A DNA stretch of 5,457 bases from JADKCL01 sp046050405 (GTDB lineage: Bacteria; Bacteroidota; Bacteroidia; J057; JADKCL01). The translations under genes and the position numbers were made by a program. Where the stretch lies: contig JBJOPY010000016.1 of the NCBI GenBank assembly GCA_046050405.1, forward strand, positions 1 to 5,457. Direction: 5' to 3'. How positions within the stretch are numbered: the stretch's first letter is position 1; every line of letters begins with the position of its first letter. This document shows positions 4,999-5,457 of this stretch, piece after piece. The notes beneath the pieces were generated by a model, which made no database searches, was not told the origin of the DNA, and saw only the letters and a list, made by a program, of their open reading frames with translations.

Positions 4999-5385
4999 TC
5001 AAGAGGGATCAATGACTACGATAATTGTGCTCCCGCCCCCGTAACTGACCCTGAAAATCAGCTGGGAGGACGTCCGGGCAGCGGGATCGGCGGTCATCGG
5101 CTGAATCGTCAGCTTCCCCTCCACGTAGCTCTGCTTCATCTGGGCCAGGTCGAGGCCGAACTGCCTCCCCCAGTCGCTGGCCTGGGTCAGGATGGCATCC
5201 CGGAGGTCGCCCGGCAGCGTGCCCCCGGACTCCAGCCACCTTTTCCAGGGCTCCGGGAACTTCGTGGCCACCCAGGGGGCCAGGGTGGCCGCATTGCTGG
5301 GTGGGTTGCCATTGGTGGTGCCCTGCGCCGCCTCGTATCCGATGGCGAGCGCGAGGATCACCATGAAGGAAAGGATTTTTTTCAT
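4999..5385 (-). CDS. Small, probably exported hypothetical protein
   Basis: From the ATG at 5385-5383 the minus strand encodes 128 residues. The N terminus is a typical signal peptide: MKK, then a hydrophobic core at about 4-16 (ILSFMVILALAIG), with cleavage likely somewhere in residues 16-22. The exact site is unclear because no clean A-x-A is present. No lipobox cysteine is visible; the protein has no cysteine at all, so a periplasmic or secreted location is more likely than a lipoprotein. The mature part has a tryptophan-rich stretch (APWVATKFPEPWKRWLESGG, 36-55), a helical middle and a C-terminal strand-like end, SQLIFRVSYGGGSTIIVVIDPS. I recognise no family. The frame is open 23 codons further upstream, but that extension buries the signal peptide, so I chose the internal start. 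It converges on the interrupted gene across a 21-bp gap without an evident terminator. Confidence 0.75.
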   Translation of the reverse strand: MKKILSFMVILALAIGYEAAQGTTNGNPPSNAATLAPWVATKFPEPWKRWLESGGTLPGDLRDAILTQASDWGRQFGLDLAQMKQSYVEGKLTIQPMTADPAARTSSQLIFRVSYGGGSTIIVVIDPS

Positions 5386-5421
5386 GCGCTGAAACGTTAA
5401 GTTGATCCGAAGAATGACGGT

Positions 5422-5457
5422 GCAAGTTAGCCAGAATGACCCAATTCCGGGCAAAAA
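5422..5457 (-). promoter_or_regulatory. Possible promoter of the small exported-protein gene
   Basis: On the minus strand, TTTTTG (5457-5452, at the window edge) is followed after 22 bases by TAACTTGC (5429-5422). This resembles TAnnTTTG but lacks one T, and it ends 36 bases before the ATG. Spacing is at the long end of the accepted range. The location supports the choice of the 5385 start, since transcription beginning about 5415 would exclude the upstream codons. Confidence 0.35.

Noticed and set aside
5386..5454. 23-codon N-terminal extension of the small exported protein
   Set aside because: It would place the MKK signal peptide internally and would cover the likely promoter. The start at 5385 explains the protein better.

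Overview
The window looks like a chromosomal segment from a GC-rich member of the Bacteroidota. Three things point there. EF-Tu is of the Bacteroidota type (it begins MAKETFQRTKPHVNIG). The best promoter matches the -33/-7 consensus of that phylum (TTG, 17-23 bases, TAnnTTTG) rather than the sigma-70 one. Most starts lack a clear Shine-Dalgarno sequence. This placement is inference from motifs and was not checked by a search.

Left part (1-2290, everything on the minus strand): the classic translation/secretion cluster. In transcription order it is tRNA-Tyr(GUA), tRNA-Gly(UCC), tRNA-Thr(GGU), tuf (EF-Tu), tRNA-Trp(CCA), secE and nusG, with nusG cut by the window edge. The order resembles the tRNA-tufB-secE-nusG neighbourhood of many bacteria, which normally continues into rplK-rplA-rplJ-rplL-rpoB-rpoC. 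Two Bacteroidota-type promoter candidates sit upstream of tRNA-Tyr at about 2169-2198 and 2260-2287. A GC-rich 11-bp hairpin lies between tuf and tRNA-Trp. The secE start lies only 14 nt past the tRNA-Trp 3' end, so tRNA processing would set the secE mRNA end.

Middle part (about 2290-3480): roughly 1.2 kb with no gene I can support. Open frames overlap here on both strands, but their translations are rich in P, G, R, W and C and look like non-coding GC-rich DNA. The stretch is dense in inverted repeats, including a perfect 14-bp stem with a 4-nt loop at 3077-3108. It also has a canonical G-quadruplex motif on the minus strand at 2326-2352. It separates the leftward operon from a rightward gene.

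Right part (3484-5457): a plus-strand gene for a large helical protein of a type I associate with Bacteroidota hypothetical proteins. It is interrupted by an in-frame TAG at 4762-4764, and clearly coding-like sequence continues in the same frame for 70 more codons to a TGA at 4975-4977. Convergent with it, 21 bp away, is a minus-strand gene for a small, probably exported protein of unknown function. The left cluster supplies tRNAs, the elongation factor, a translocon subunit and a transcription factor. The two right-hand genes show no evident functional link to it.
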